This document shows positions 9,443 to 20,104 of a stretch of 20,159 bases of DNA, piece by piece. The translations under genes were made by a program, and so were the position numbers. The DNA comes from Alectoria sarmentosa (Eukaryota > Ascomycota > Lecanoromycetes > Lecanorales > Parmeliaceae). Under the pieces are notes generated by a model. It saw nothing but the letters and a program-made list of their open reading frames with translations, made no database searches and had not been told where the DNA came from. How positions within the stretch are numbered: the stretch's first letter is position 1; each line of letters starts with the position of its first letter. The DNA lies in the NCBI GenBank assembly GCA_009733775.1, contig WOGZ01000473.1, positions 1 through 20,159 of the forward strand, given 5' to 3'.

Positions 9443-11525
9443 TTTATTTAACATAATTATCATTTGATCGACTTTTATTAAGTCAAAAACCTTTATTAAT
9501 TAATATAATAATTATCATTAATCGACTTATTAACAATTAATTCATTAATCAATTTTCGATTATTAAATAACTTTTTTCGTTAAGACATTTACTTATTAAT
9601 TTAATTATCTCGTTAATTTTTTATAACGTCGTCGTTTAAGCTTAATAATTATAAGATTTTATTAATTTCGATCATCAATTCAATAATTTTATTAATTTCA
9701 TTATTCGATTAATTATTAATTATCTTATAAAAGATACGTTTAAACTTGTTAAATTTTTTTTTCAATTATAATAAAATAACAACGTGCTCGATTAAGATCA
9801 TTTTCATTTAATTCGTTTATCGAATTATAATAAACTTAATTAAAAGATTAAATTATGAATTAAATAATAATTAAGTTATTAATTCGTAGTTTCGAGATAA
9901 TTATTAAAAATCTATAATGTTTCTTCGAAAACTCACTTTTTATCAAAATTATCTCACATAATTCGTCGATTGTTATATTTTTAACTATCGAACTTATAAT
10001 CATTAATTCAATATTCACATTTTTAAATATAAGTAACTTTAGTATCAAAGCAATTTTTGTTAAAAAGATTATTTATAATTCATTAATCGATTTTATTAAC
10101 ATATTTTTTATCATCGATTCAAATATATAAATAATTATTAATGTTATTATAATTTAATACGTTATCGAGCACTCTTTATAACTTAATTAATAAAATTTAT
10201 TTAACGAGTTTAAATCTTTCGAATTTATTATAATAAAAGAAAACAACGAGAGTAAATAAAATGTTAATAATTTAAACTTTTTCGATCTTATATATAATGA
10301 TAAGTTAATTAACAATAAATTAACAATCGAGTATATTAACAAAGAGACGTATTTCTGTGATATATATTTATTTATTAAACGTGTTAAAAATCTTATTATT
10401 GTCAAAGATATTAAAATAATATAAGAAAATTTATAAATAAATTTATATAACATTGTTTTGAATTAATGAATTATTGAACTCTTAGTTATAAAATGTTAAA
10501 TTATTAAATTTAATAACGACGTAAACGAATGAGTTATTTTATTTATTAACAAATTTAAGAAATTTATTATAATAATTATCGATATTGTGCTTCGTGAACA
10601 TTATATTTTATATAATATTAATATTCGACGTGAATTATATAAGTATATTTAAATTTTTTTTCGATTAATTAAAGACGTTAATATAACGTTTATTAAAAAT
10701 TAATTTAACATTATTTATAATAACATTAATTTAAAACTTCGTCGAAACATTAAAAAGTTTAAGAAAATTATTATAATTAATTTATATTTTATGAGTTTTA
10801 ATAATTATAAATATAAATAACAAATTTATATAAATAAGTATATAAGAAAGTCAAGTATAAAAATCTCAATTTAATAAACAAATCGATAATTTCGATTTAA
10901 AAATAACAATAAAAATAATTATAATTAATTTCAATTTCGTTAATAATAGCAAAAACAATAAAATATTAATTTTAAATAATAATTTTACGATCGTTAATTT
11001 AATTAATTCAATTAATTTTATTATATTTAACAATCTTTCATTTCTCGTTAATATAATATTAATGTTTATATTAATTAATAATTTCAATATTTAAATAAAA
11101 ACTTATTATAAATAAACTAACGCTTAAGCGAAAATTCATTTTAATAATTTTAAATCGTTGATTCAAATATAAATAAATTAAATTTTTAATAATCTCAAGT
11201 TGATAATTAATTATAACGTTTATTTATAATATTAATTAAATTATTTTATAATAACAATAAATTATTATATTAATAATTTTTTTAAAATAATTGATCTCGT
11301 TATTTATAATACTCGTAACAATAATAAATCTATTAAATAAATAAGAATTTCGATGAAAGTTTCGACGACGAATATAATAAATTTGTTAATTTTTATCAAT
11401 ATTATATTATCGAGAAATTTATTTTAACATTTAATAAAAAATTTATTAATTTTGATAAAAATAATTTTAATAATATATATAATATATATTTCGTTAACAA
11501 AAAAATTAATCATATATATAATAAA
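9428..11525 (+). pseudogene. Element B leader and gag region
   Basis: This is the internal sequence between the 5' LTR and the zinc-finger motif. By position it should hold the leader and gag. I cannot align any gag block by eye, and stops are dense in all frames. Short open minus-strand frames at 9860-10048, 10187-10453 and 10866-11087 are composed almost only of I, L, N, K and S and show no motif, so they are treated as chance. Confidence 0.5.
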
Positions 11526-11582
11526 TGCGAAATCTATTTCTCGTTTAAGAATAAATTTTTTAAACATTTACGAAACTCGTGC
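11526..11582 (+). pseudogene. Element B zinc-finger motif upstream of protease
   Basis: The frame reads CEIYFSFKNKFFKHLRNSC. With Tyr restored to Cys the spacing is C-x2-C, then a basic loop, then H-x4-C. A similar Cys/His finger precedes the protease in this group of fungal Ty3/gypsy polyproteins. The change of the second Cys to Tyr is a typical RIP replacement (TGC/TGT to TAC/TAT). Confidence 0.55.
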
Positions 11583-11734
11583 TCGAAGTAAAATTCATTA
11601 TTAAAAATAATTTTTAATAAGTTTATAATACTTATAACAAATAATGCTTATATTAATATTATCAAATTTATTATTAAATTATATTATGATGTTAAGTTTA
11701 ATTATAACTTCAAAAGTTAAAAATATATTATTTT

Positions 11735-12060
11735 TAAAATAAATTTCTCGTCGAAACTTAAAATAAAAAAAAATGAAATGTTTTTAAATATAAATTATAA
11801 GATTATTATAAATAATCGAGCTTATTTATTGAAACACGTATTTAAATTAAAAATTAAGAAAATGATTACATCGTTATTAATTAAAGAAATAAATAATAAA
11901 ATTATTCGTATTAATGAATATGCGACGTTATTAATTTATATTCGAAATATTTTTAACGATTAAACAAAAACGATTTGTTTCATTATAAAAGTTTATATTA
12001 TAAATAATTTTAAAATTAACATTTTCATCGACATTAATATTATAATGTCGAAAAAATATT
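11735..12060 (+). pseudogene. Element B retropepsin-like protease remnant
   Basis: The frame reads KINFSSKLK, then FLNINYKIIINNRAYL, then KIKKMITS and INEYATLLIYIRNIF. A few stops later comes FKINIFIDINII. This follows the fungal retropepsin pattern V-x-L-D-T-G-x-x-x-T-L-V-D-R, then a DEY..LPIYI strand, then a conserved N-x-L-I-G-x-D-I/V-x-x-x loop. The catalytic DTG is now NIN (codons at 11787-11795): both Asp to Asn and Gly to Asn trace to G-to-A changes. A 62-codon stretch (11778-11963) is still open by chance. Confidence 0.8.
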
Positions 12061-12779
12061 TATAAATTTAAATATTCAAGTTTTTATTTTAGCAAAATGT
12101 TAAAAATTGTAAACTTTTATCGATGTTATTATTAAATCAAACCCTTATTTGAAACGTATAATTTATTTCAAATTTTTTATTTTTATAACATCGAATGTTA
12201 TCGTTAAAATATTTATTATTTTTAATAATAAAGATTTCTTATTTGAATTAAATTGCGTTTAAAATTTAAAATTTATCGATAAAATATTTACTTACATCGT
12301 CGATATTACAATTTTAATAATATAAGTTTATAACGTTATAATAACATCAATTCGTTTATTAAAGTAAATTAAGTTAAAAGCATTATTTAAATATAAATAA
12401 AATAACGTTTATATAATTAATATTGTTAATGCTCATCTCGCTATCGATAACATAAAATTATAAAAAAAATTTTTTATCAAAAGTCTCATAATAACGATAA
12501 TTGCTTTTATTTTATTTTCGATTATTTTTATAATAAAAATCTCGTTAATGCTTAAATTCTTATTAAATTTTATAAAAGTAATAACATTTATTAAGTTATA
12601 ATTTAAGTATATGTTAAATAATGAAATTACGATTTATGATATATTTAAAATAATTTTTCAAATTGCTACGATAATAAAGAAATTTTCAAAAATATAAAAA
12701 AATTAAAACGTTATAATGAATATATTTGAAAAGAAATAAATGTTTATTTCGTTGAAATTAAATGTTATAATTAAATTAT

Positions 12780-13504
12780 CGCGTGTATATTCGATTAATT
12801 AAAAGAATCGAAAAGTTATTAATTTCACATTTAATAAACTTTATATTTAAGATAAAATGAAATAATTAAATTAATTTATTTTATATAATTACTTTATATT
12901 CGTAATTTGAAAATAATTATTTAACGATAATAAAAAAAATCGAATAATCGTTAATATATATAAATTTAATAAAATTATAAAATTCGATGTTTATTTATTA
13001 TTTTTTCAATCGAACATCATAATAACGATAATCGAAACGTTATATATTTTCACAATTAATAATAATAATTATTTTTATCAATTTTGTGTTCGTTATAAAG
13101 ATCGATATAAATTTATAATAATATTTCATCGAAATTAAAAACAATTTAACGTGACTTTTATAAAATATAAAAAATCGTTATTTTATATATAACGATAAAT
13201 TAATAGTTTATTAAAATTATTATATAACTTTATTAAAGCTTATATTAACGATATAATAACCTTTTTTAAAACTTTATTAAAATATTTAAAACATTTATAA
13301 AAGCTTTTAATGTTATTTCAACAATATCGAATTAACTTAAATTTTAAAAAGTCTTTTTTAAGGTATTTTTTTATAACCTTATTCGATCAAAAAATTAATT
13401 TTTTAAATTTATCGACGGTAAAAAAAAAGCTTGTTGTTATAATATTATTGCATTTTTCGATCTCTCTTCGCAAGCTTAAAACGGTTTTTAATTTTATAAA
13501 TTAA
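12780..13504 (+). pseudogene. Element B reverse transcriptase remnant
   Basis: Blocks in order are a DKMK segment with a VFVVW-like strand, RIIVNIYKFNKI (finger; intact relatives read VDIR.LNKIT) and FTINN near 13049-13063 (first catalytic Asp at 13058 now Asn). Then come YQFCVRYKDRYKFIIIFHR, an INSLLK block after the place of VQRQIDRLLR, and AYINDIITFFKTL (13238-13276; box YIND, normally YVDD). Last is the thumb, LNFKKSFLRYF with a QKINFLNLST run, open from 13310 to 13504. One frame change occurs upstream of the NKI block. This RT type, lacking the DYRALN wording, differs from element A. Confidence 0.93.
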
Positions 13505-14160
13505 TTATAATTATCGATTTTTTATTATATTTAACGTGTTAATGTTTTATAAATACGTAAAATGAAATTTATAAAAGCATTTTTTAAAAAATTTAAAAAA
13601 TATACACGTAAATAACAATTTAGCATTTTTTGTTATAATTTTATAAAAATAAAAATAAAAACCTTTAAAAACCTTTAAAAACCTTTTATTAATTTAACGT
13701 TTTTAATTTATTATAATTTTAATCGTAAGCTTTACATTAACTTTGATATTTTTAAAAAATAAAACTTCGTTATTATAATTTATCACGTCGTTAATAATCT
13801 CAAAAAAAAAATTTCACGTATTAATGTGTAATTTATTGTTTTTTTTAATAAAATATTTAATCAAATCGAATAAAATTATTGATTTATAAAGTTAAAAATT
13901 ATCGATATAATTTAAATTATTAAAAAAATGAGATATATAATCGAATTTATTAAAAAGTTATTTATAATAATATATATAAATCATTTTATTATTATATTTA
14001 TATTTCGTTAAATAAATCTTATTATCTCAAATATCGATAAACTTAATTTACGATTTATTCGAGCATTTTAATATTTTTTCGTATTTAACTTAATAATACG
14101 TTATAAAATTAATAAAATAAACATCGTTTTTAATATTTTATTACGATTATAAGCATTAAT
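13505..14160 (+). pseudogene. Element B RNase H and connection remnant
   Basis: The frame gives KLYINFDIFKK (about 13727-13756; normally LYVDxDASK, first Asp now Asn at 13739). It continues to IYHVVNNLKKK, KKMRYIIEFIKKLFIIIYINH (IYTDH with Asp to Asn) and NIDKLNLRFIRAF. The tail reads IRYKINKINIVFNILLRL, the remains of R.KPGK.N.VPDALSRL that closes RNase H in these elements. A 10-bp tandem repeat (ACCTTTAAAA, about 2.6 copies, 13661-13686) lies in the same frame and does not disrupt it. Confidence 0.85.
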
Positions 14161-14642
14161 TATAATAATAAAAAATGAATTAAATATGTTAAAAACATTA
14201 TATTAAATCATCGATTCATAATTTCGAGAAATTATTTATTTTGTCGAGCGTATTTCGTGTCGAAATATTTATTAATTATCACATTATTTTGATAAAAATG
14301 TCGACGAACTTTAAATCACGCCTTATTGTCGAATATATAAAAAACTTTCAATGAAATAAAATCTTTAATGTTATTAAAAAAATCGTTGAAGTTATTATTT
14401 TTAACATTTTTGTTAATGAATTCGAGATTGATAATAAGCAAAGTATCGACGATAATAAACTCGAAGTTAATAATAAACAAAATATCGACGACGTCGGCGA
14501 TGTTATTACACGACGAATTGATTTACGATTTAAATTACGAAATAATCTCATTTATTATACGAATTTTGATAATAATAAAAAAGAATTGTGTATATTTAAC
14601 GCTCTCGAATAAGAGATTTTTGAATTAATTTATAATCGTTAA
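14161..14642 (+). pseudogene. Element B linker between RNase H and integrase
   Basis: This stretch is in frame with the integrase. It contains an acidic, partly repetitive segment (IDNKQSIDDNK, then NNKQNIDDVGDV, about 14427-14502), then LRNNLIYYTNFDNNKKELCIF and EIFELIYNR, which lead into the zinc-binding domain. The latter resembles the D.LIYY...ERLCIP..L..EIF.LAHD run seen before fungal integrase fingers. Many GAC codons survive here because they sit after a C (CpG context). Confidence 0.6.
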
Positions 14643-15700
14643 CATTATAAAGAATTTCACAAAATTTATAATCGTATTATTAACTTTTTATATTTAAAAC
14701 ATTTAATAAAATACTTACGTATTTACATTAATTATTACTTAAAATGTGAATTTAATTAAATTAAACGACATAAATTTTATAATAATATGATTTTCATTAA
14801 TAAGTTTACAATTTCTTTTTATATTATAATAATGAATTTCATCGTCGCATTATTTATAATAATGAAAAATGATTTTAATTATTTATTTACGATTACGAAC
14901 AAATTTTTCAAAAAAATGTTATTCGTTTTCAATAAAATCATTTATATAATAAACGAATAAATTAATTTAATGTTTATAATTCTTTATTAATACGATTAAA
15001 ATGTGTTTTTTATTATCATTAATAATTATAATATTAAATTTGTATTTCAATTTTGAAAAACGGTTTTTACGAAACTCGATATCTATTTATTTATTAACAT
15101 TATTTATTATTTATAAATTAATAATTAATCGAAACGCATTAATTAAATTATCGAGATAATTATTCGTTATTATGAGATAATTAATTTAAATAACATCGAC
15201 GATTGAATTTTACTATTATTCTATTTATAAAATTGTTTAAATAATTTTAAAAATCAATTTATTAAAATGTTTTTAAATGAAGTTTTTTATAATTTCAATG
15301 TTTATAATATATTCGATTTCTTTTTCGATTTATCGTTAAAGCATTTTAATCGTTTACGTTTATTAAAACGTAAATAAATTGAAGAATTTTTAATATTTAT
15401 TAATGTTATAATCAAAGTTTACTACGATAAATTCTATAAATTATTAAATTTTATTAAAAGAAACATTACTTATTTACATTTATATCAAAATTATAAAATC
15501 TTAAATATCACGAACTATAAATTACATTAATAACGAATAAACTCTTTTAAGAATTTTAACAAAATTAATTAATTAATTTATCGCCTCGAATTATTATTAA
15601 TTATAAAAATTTATTTTATAATATTAATAATTCAATTAAAATTAAATAAATAGCAAATTTTTTATAAACGATATAATATTATATTTATTTTCGAGATAGA
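14643..15700 (+). pseudogene. Element B integrase remnant with C-terminal GPF-type module
   Basis: The zinc-binding domain starts HYKEFHKIYNRI, with both His kept. It ends INYYLKCEFN, where the first Cys of HCxxC is Tyr. The core reads MNFIVALF (Asp to Asn at 14835-14837) and DFNYLFTITNKFFKKML. Then comes NNYNIKFVFQF, which stands for SDRD.KFVS.FW with Asp to Asn at 15024. The YHPQTDGQSERTNQ site survives only as fragments, with SKRIN carrying Lys for the catalytic Glu (15132-15134). All three DDE residues are gone. Downstream NEVFYNFNV, IIKVYYDKFYK, NYKILNITNYKL and NSFKNFNKIN with IYRLEL fit the spacer and the VGPFKI...YRLELP module. Remarkably, nearly all of it stays in one reading frame, so point mutation rather than indel destroyed it. 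Confidence 0.94.
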
Positions 15701-15707
15701 AGAAAAT

Positions 15708-16004
15708 AATACTATCAAAAATTAATACGAAATTAATATATTGTTTAAAAAATGAATTTATTATAATAAATTTCAATATTTTATTAAATGAAAGAATTGT
15801 AATAACGAATATAATATATAATACGATGTTGAGAATTTATCGAAAATTAAGAAATTCATCGAAAAGTATAAGATAAAAATGTTAATTATTTTTATACGAC
15901 TTATAAAACGTCGAGTTATAATATAATAACAATTAATTATTATGTCGTCGTCGTTTACGCAAATTTCGCGACGACGAAATCGTCTCAAAAAACAATTTAT
16001 TTAA
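15708..16004 (+). pseudogene. Element B chromodomain and end of pol
   Basis: In the integrase frame the sequence reads YEINILFKK, then IYYNKFQYFIK, then KNCNNEYNI, then YDVENLSKIKKFIEKYKI. The two stops between these runs sit where chromodomains have Trp (K-W-K-G and W-Y-D-V-E-N-L). This is an unmistakable chromodomain core. A basic tail (SSSFTQISRRRNRLKK) ends at TAA 16002-16004. Chromodomains of this class read silent-chromatin marks; here the function is lost. The open minus-strand frame over 15773-15988 is its antisense shadow. Confidence 0.92.
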
Positions 16005-16169
16005 TTTAAATACGCTTTATTGACTTAAAGTCTTTTAATTAATATTTATGCTACGATCGATTGTTAAACGAAAGATTTTCAAAATTAAACATTTATTTTA
16101 TTAAGAAATATTGCTTATATATTTAATATTATAACGAAAGCGTTACTTTATTTTTTGTTTACTAATATT
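16005..16169 (+). other. Element B region between pol and the 3' LTR
   Basis: This is short non-coding AT-rich sequence. A polypurine tract would be expected right before 16170, but the last 20 bases are T-rich (TTTGTTTACTAATATT). Since RIP leaves purines as purines, its absence is not explained by mutation. The tract may be atypical, or the LTR boundary may lie slightly elsewhere. Confidence 0.5.
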
Positions 16170-16365
16170 TATTATAATAATCACGACAAATTTTTATTTT
16201 ATCGAAATACTTATTTCGTTTAGCGATTGCACTTGTTAAAAAGATATTTTATTAAATTAATAACTTAACAAATTTATATAAATAACTAATTTTATAAAAA
16301 ACAATTAATTAATCTTACACTTATTTTTCATAATCACATTTATAAAAGCATATGCATTTATAATA
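16170..16365 (+). repeat. Element B 3' LTR (196 bp), carrying the empty site of element A
   Basis: This pairs with 2373-2405 plus 9265-9427 at equal length, with 22 differences, 20 of them transitions. The opening TG is now TA and the closing CA now TA. It runs through the point where the other copy is split, so it shows the pre-insertion sequence of element A's target. Confidence 0.92.
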
Positions 16366-16370
16366 ATTAT
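16366..16370. repeat. Target site duplication of element B, right copy
   Basis: ATTAT, one transition from GTTAT at 2368-2372, directly follows the 3' LTR. The short AT-rich match could be chance, but the equal LTR lengths support it. Confidence 0.6.
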
Positions 16371-18652
16371 ATCGTAACGTACGAGAAACGATTGCAATTT
16401 AATAATATTATAATTAACATTTAAATTTTTTAATAACGTATAAAATTATTAACGTTATATAAAATATCGTATATAAATTAAATAATTTTAAGAGAACGTT
16501 TAAAACGTCATTTTTCATATTTTCTAATATCGAGAAAATTATAAAACTTTTTAATCTATAATTAATTTTTATTTATATTTAATAAAACATTTCGTTTTAA
16601 ATACACGTTTATAATCGTTTTTTTAAAATTTCGAATATTAATAACATTATAAAACTTGAATTTTTTACGCGTTATAGTCTTTTAACGATGAAAATAATGT
16701 ATAAATATATAAAAAAATATAATATATTTTATAATTAATTATTTATAAAAGTTTAATAAAATATTTATAATAATTAATTAAATCTCGAAAAATAACAACT
16801 TTTAACACTTTTTTATATTAAGTTACAAAATAGTATTACGAATATAATATTACGTTAATATTATATTTATATTTTACTTTTTATCGTATTTTTATATTTT
16901 TAATTATTAAAAAACTAAAAAATTAATAATCGAATTAATATTTTCTTTTCACTTAAAATCGTATTATAAAAATGTTTAAATATTATATTGTCGCTTTCAC
17001 AACTCTTTTAATTTTTAAAATTAAGACTGAAATTACGCACTTATATAAAACTCTTTAATGTAATATTTTTTAAATTTATTATTAATCGTTTTATATATAA
17101 AAGATTTTAAAATGTTATTTTTTTAATTATTCGATGCTTATTAAAATTATATTTAATATTATATTTTCGATAACCTCTTTTTTATCATTATTATTATCGT
17201 TGAAAGTGTTAATAAAAGTATTATATATCGTATTATCGATAATTTTTTTAATTTTTAATATATATATTACTTTTTTTAATTAAAAGAAAAAAGTCGTTTA
17301 TTATAATTTTAAAAATTAAAATCGTATTAAAAGTATTTATCGAAAGTAAATCGTAAATATATTAAATTAAAGATAATATATATAATTTAATCGTCGCTAT
17401 TATAAATAAATAATAGAAAATTTAACATTTATATTTATATTTATAATAAATTTTTTCGATAGCTTTTCTTAACAAAAATTATCACATATTTCATTTATAT
17501 TTTTTTATTTAATTTTCTACTTAATTTTGTTATGATAGAAGTTTTTTTTCGAGAAATTTAATAGTCGCTTAATTTACTATCTTAAAAATTTTACGCGTTA
17601 TCAAAATTAAAAAAAAAGTCTTCGTCGTAAAATGTTAAAAATTAAACGTAAAATCGAAATAATATAAATGTGTATTCAATATAAATAAAGTTTCATTTAT
17701 GAAAATTTATATATAATAAAAAACTCGTATAAGTATATAAATAAATATTAAAATATATTAAATTTAATCGAGTCTCGCATTATAAGAAAAAATAAAATAA
17801 GATAAAAATATAATATAATATTTTAAAGCGCTTATAAATTTAGCGTAATATATATTTTACAATTATTTATAATTTGTTATATAATATATTTACTTTTTTA
17901 AATAAAAATATTATTAATAAATATATAATATTAAAAAAGCGAAATTATTTAACTTTCGAAATTCGATTTGCGATTTCGATTTTTATAAAATAATTCAAAC
18001 GTTATTGTAAGATAATAAGATTTTTTTTTAATAAAGTTACGTAGTTATTAAATAATTATAAAATTTATAAACGTAATTACGAGTTTAAATAAATAAGTTA
18101 TTAAAGAAATTAATAATTAAAAAAAAGAAAAAAAAGAATTTACGAATGTTCAAGATTTTTTTTAAATATATTAAATACGCGTCTTAATTGCGTAACACAC
18201 AATTTAATAAACGATTTAAACGAATTTTATTAATTTATTTTATATACTTTTATTTTTACAATTACTTTCTTTTTTAAAAGATTTAATTTTTTAAATTTCG
18301 ATATAATTACGTATTGTAATATAATATTTATAAACTAATTGAATTTATTTATATTATTTATTATTTATTATAACGTAATTTAAATTAACGTTTATTGCGT
18401 TAATATACGTAAAGTATTTATCGTAAATCTTTATAAATATATATATTAAAATCGCGATAACGTAATTATAAACGTTATTATCTTAATTAATTAAATGCGA
18501 GTATTTTATAATTATTTTATAATATATTATTATCATTATTACGAGAAATTATTATCGCTATTGTTATTTTATAATAATTATAATTTTATTATTATTATTA
18601 TTTAAAAATCGCTTTAATAAATTCAAATTTTTTTTTTAATAACAATAATAAC

Positions 18653-18682
18653 ATTAATATTAATATTAATATTAATATTAAT
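18653..18682. repeat. (ATTAAT)5 simple repeat
   Basis: Five perfect copies of ATTAAT lie in tandem within non-coding AT-rich DNA. Confidence 0.9.
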
Positions 18683-20103
18683 AAATGCTTTTTTTATTTT
18701 TTATTTATTTTTGTATTTATTTTTATCGTAATATTATAATATTAAATTATATATTATCGCGATAACGAAACGCATATATTAATTAAAATAATAATTAAAT
18801 AAGATTATAATTATTTAATTTAATTAATTTCATTTATAATAAACATTTTAAAAAGCATTTAAATTTACGTAATTAATGGCGAAAATTAACGAATTTCGTA
18901 AAAAATACGTTAATAATATTAATACTATTTTTAAACACTTTTTATCGTCGTAATTTTAATAATTATCTCGTTTATAAATTAAAGTTTAATAATGCGAGAA
19001 TTTTGATTTATAAATATAATAATAATAATTTATTTATTTATTTTACGTTTACGTTTATTTTTATTATCTTTTTATTCGTAAATATAGAAAATTATTTTAA
19101 AAAATGTTTAATTAATGAAATTAATAATAATAATAATTATTATAATTATTATTATTCTCGCTCGTAAAAATTTATATTTATATTGAAAAAATGTTTAATT
19201 AATAAAAATAATAATTATTTTAATCGTCGTAGTTTTTTTAAAATTGCTCTCTTTTTCGTTATTTAAGATATATTAATTAAATAAAATTAATAAATGTTTA
19301 AAAAATTACGTTAACGCGTGTTATTTTCTTGTTTATTTTCGTTGCGTATATATTTTCGCGAATAACCTTCGCGCGATTTATGTCGCGTCGTTTATTGATT
19401 CGCATTAACGTAAATGCGATCGATGTTTTCGCGAAAGTTATTTTTATATAACAAATTCGCTTTTTTCTTTTCTTCAAATCGTCGTTTTCATTATTATCGT
19501 TTTTAATTATAATATTTATAACGTTTTACGCGTTTAAAAAAACATTCTTAATTAATATATATAAAAATATAAAAATAATATAAAAAATAATTAACGATTC
19601 GCTCGCTTCGTCGTCGTCTTTATCGTTATTTTCGTTATTTTTATTATTATTTTCTTTTATCTTTAAATAGTTTTTTTTAATAAAAAATTATTTTATAATA
19701 TAAATAAATAAATAAATTAATGTTAAATTATATTAATTTTGTTTACAATTTTTACGATTATTATTTTCTTTATAATATTAAGCGTTTCGACGCATTAAAA
19801 TATGCGTATATATATAAATTTACGAACTTTTTTAATCGTTTTTATTAAATCTTTTAATCGAATATTCGTTTATTCGAATTTTTTATCATTATTATTTTCG
19901 TAACTTATTTCGCCTTTTTATTTTTTTTATAACGATTTCGTTTTTTGTTTTATTTTAAATATTGATTTATATGATTTTTTTATTTATTCGAAATTCTTAA
20001 TTACGCTTTTAACATTTTTAAAATATTTTATTAATTTTTATAAAGCTTCGTAAAATGAGAATTTTTTTTAATTAATAAAATATTTAATTTCATTATTTAA
20101 CAC

Positions 20104-20104
<1 letters not shown>

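Larger units (their letters stand above)
2373..16365 (+). mobile_element. Element B: RIP-degraded chromovirus LTR retrotransposon, interrupted by element A
   Basis: Without the inserted element A (2406-9259 plus one duplicated 5-mer) element B is about 7.1 kb. It has two 196-bp LTRs flanking a plus-strand gag-pol relic. The order of recognisable domains is zinc finger, retropepsin, RT, RNase H, integrase, GPF/Y-type module and chromodomain, which is the Ty3/gypsy order with a chromodomain and so a chromovirus. The RT carries the fungal-type blocks VNIYKFNKI and FTINN, related to intact VDIRGLNKI and a VDA active-site block. Every catalytic centre examined is damaged and the frames are full of stops, so it cannot move by itself. 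The primer binding site is not readable, and no polypurine tract is evident before the 3' LTR. Confidence 0.9.

Noticed and set aside
9860..11087. Minus-strand open frames at 9860-10048, 10187-10453 and 10866-11087
   Set aside because: They are antisense to the gag region of element B, have very low complexity, and carry no initiation context or family motif.
13661..13686. Short tandem ACCTTTAAAA repeat as a CRISPR or regulatory array
   Set aside because: It has only about 2.6 adjacent copies with no spacers, and it lies in frame within the RNase H relic.
14348..15988. Minus-strand frames at 14348-14551 and 15773-15988
   Set aside because: The sense strand here encodes the linker, integrase and chromodomain relic of element B, so these are shadows.
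2406..16365. A single long retrotransposon with one pol
   Set aside because: There are two pol relics on opposite strands, two distinct LTR families of 237 and 196 bp, and two target duplications, so there are two elements.
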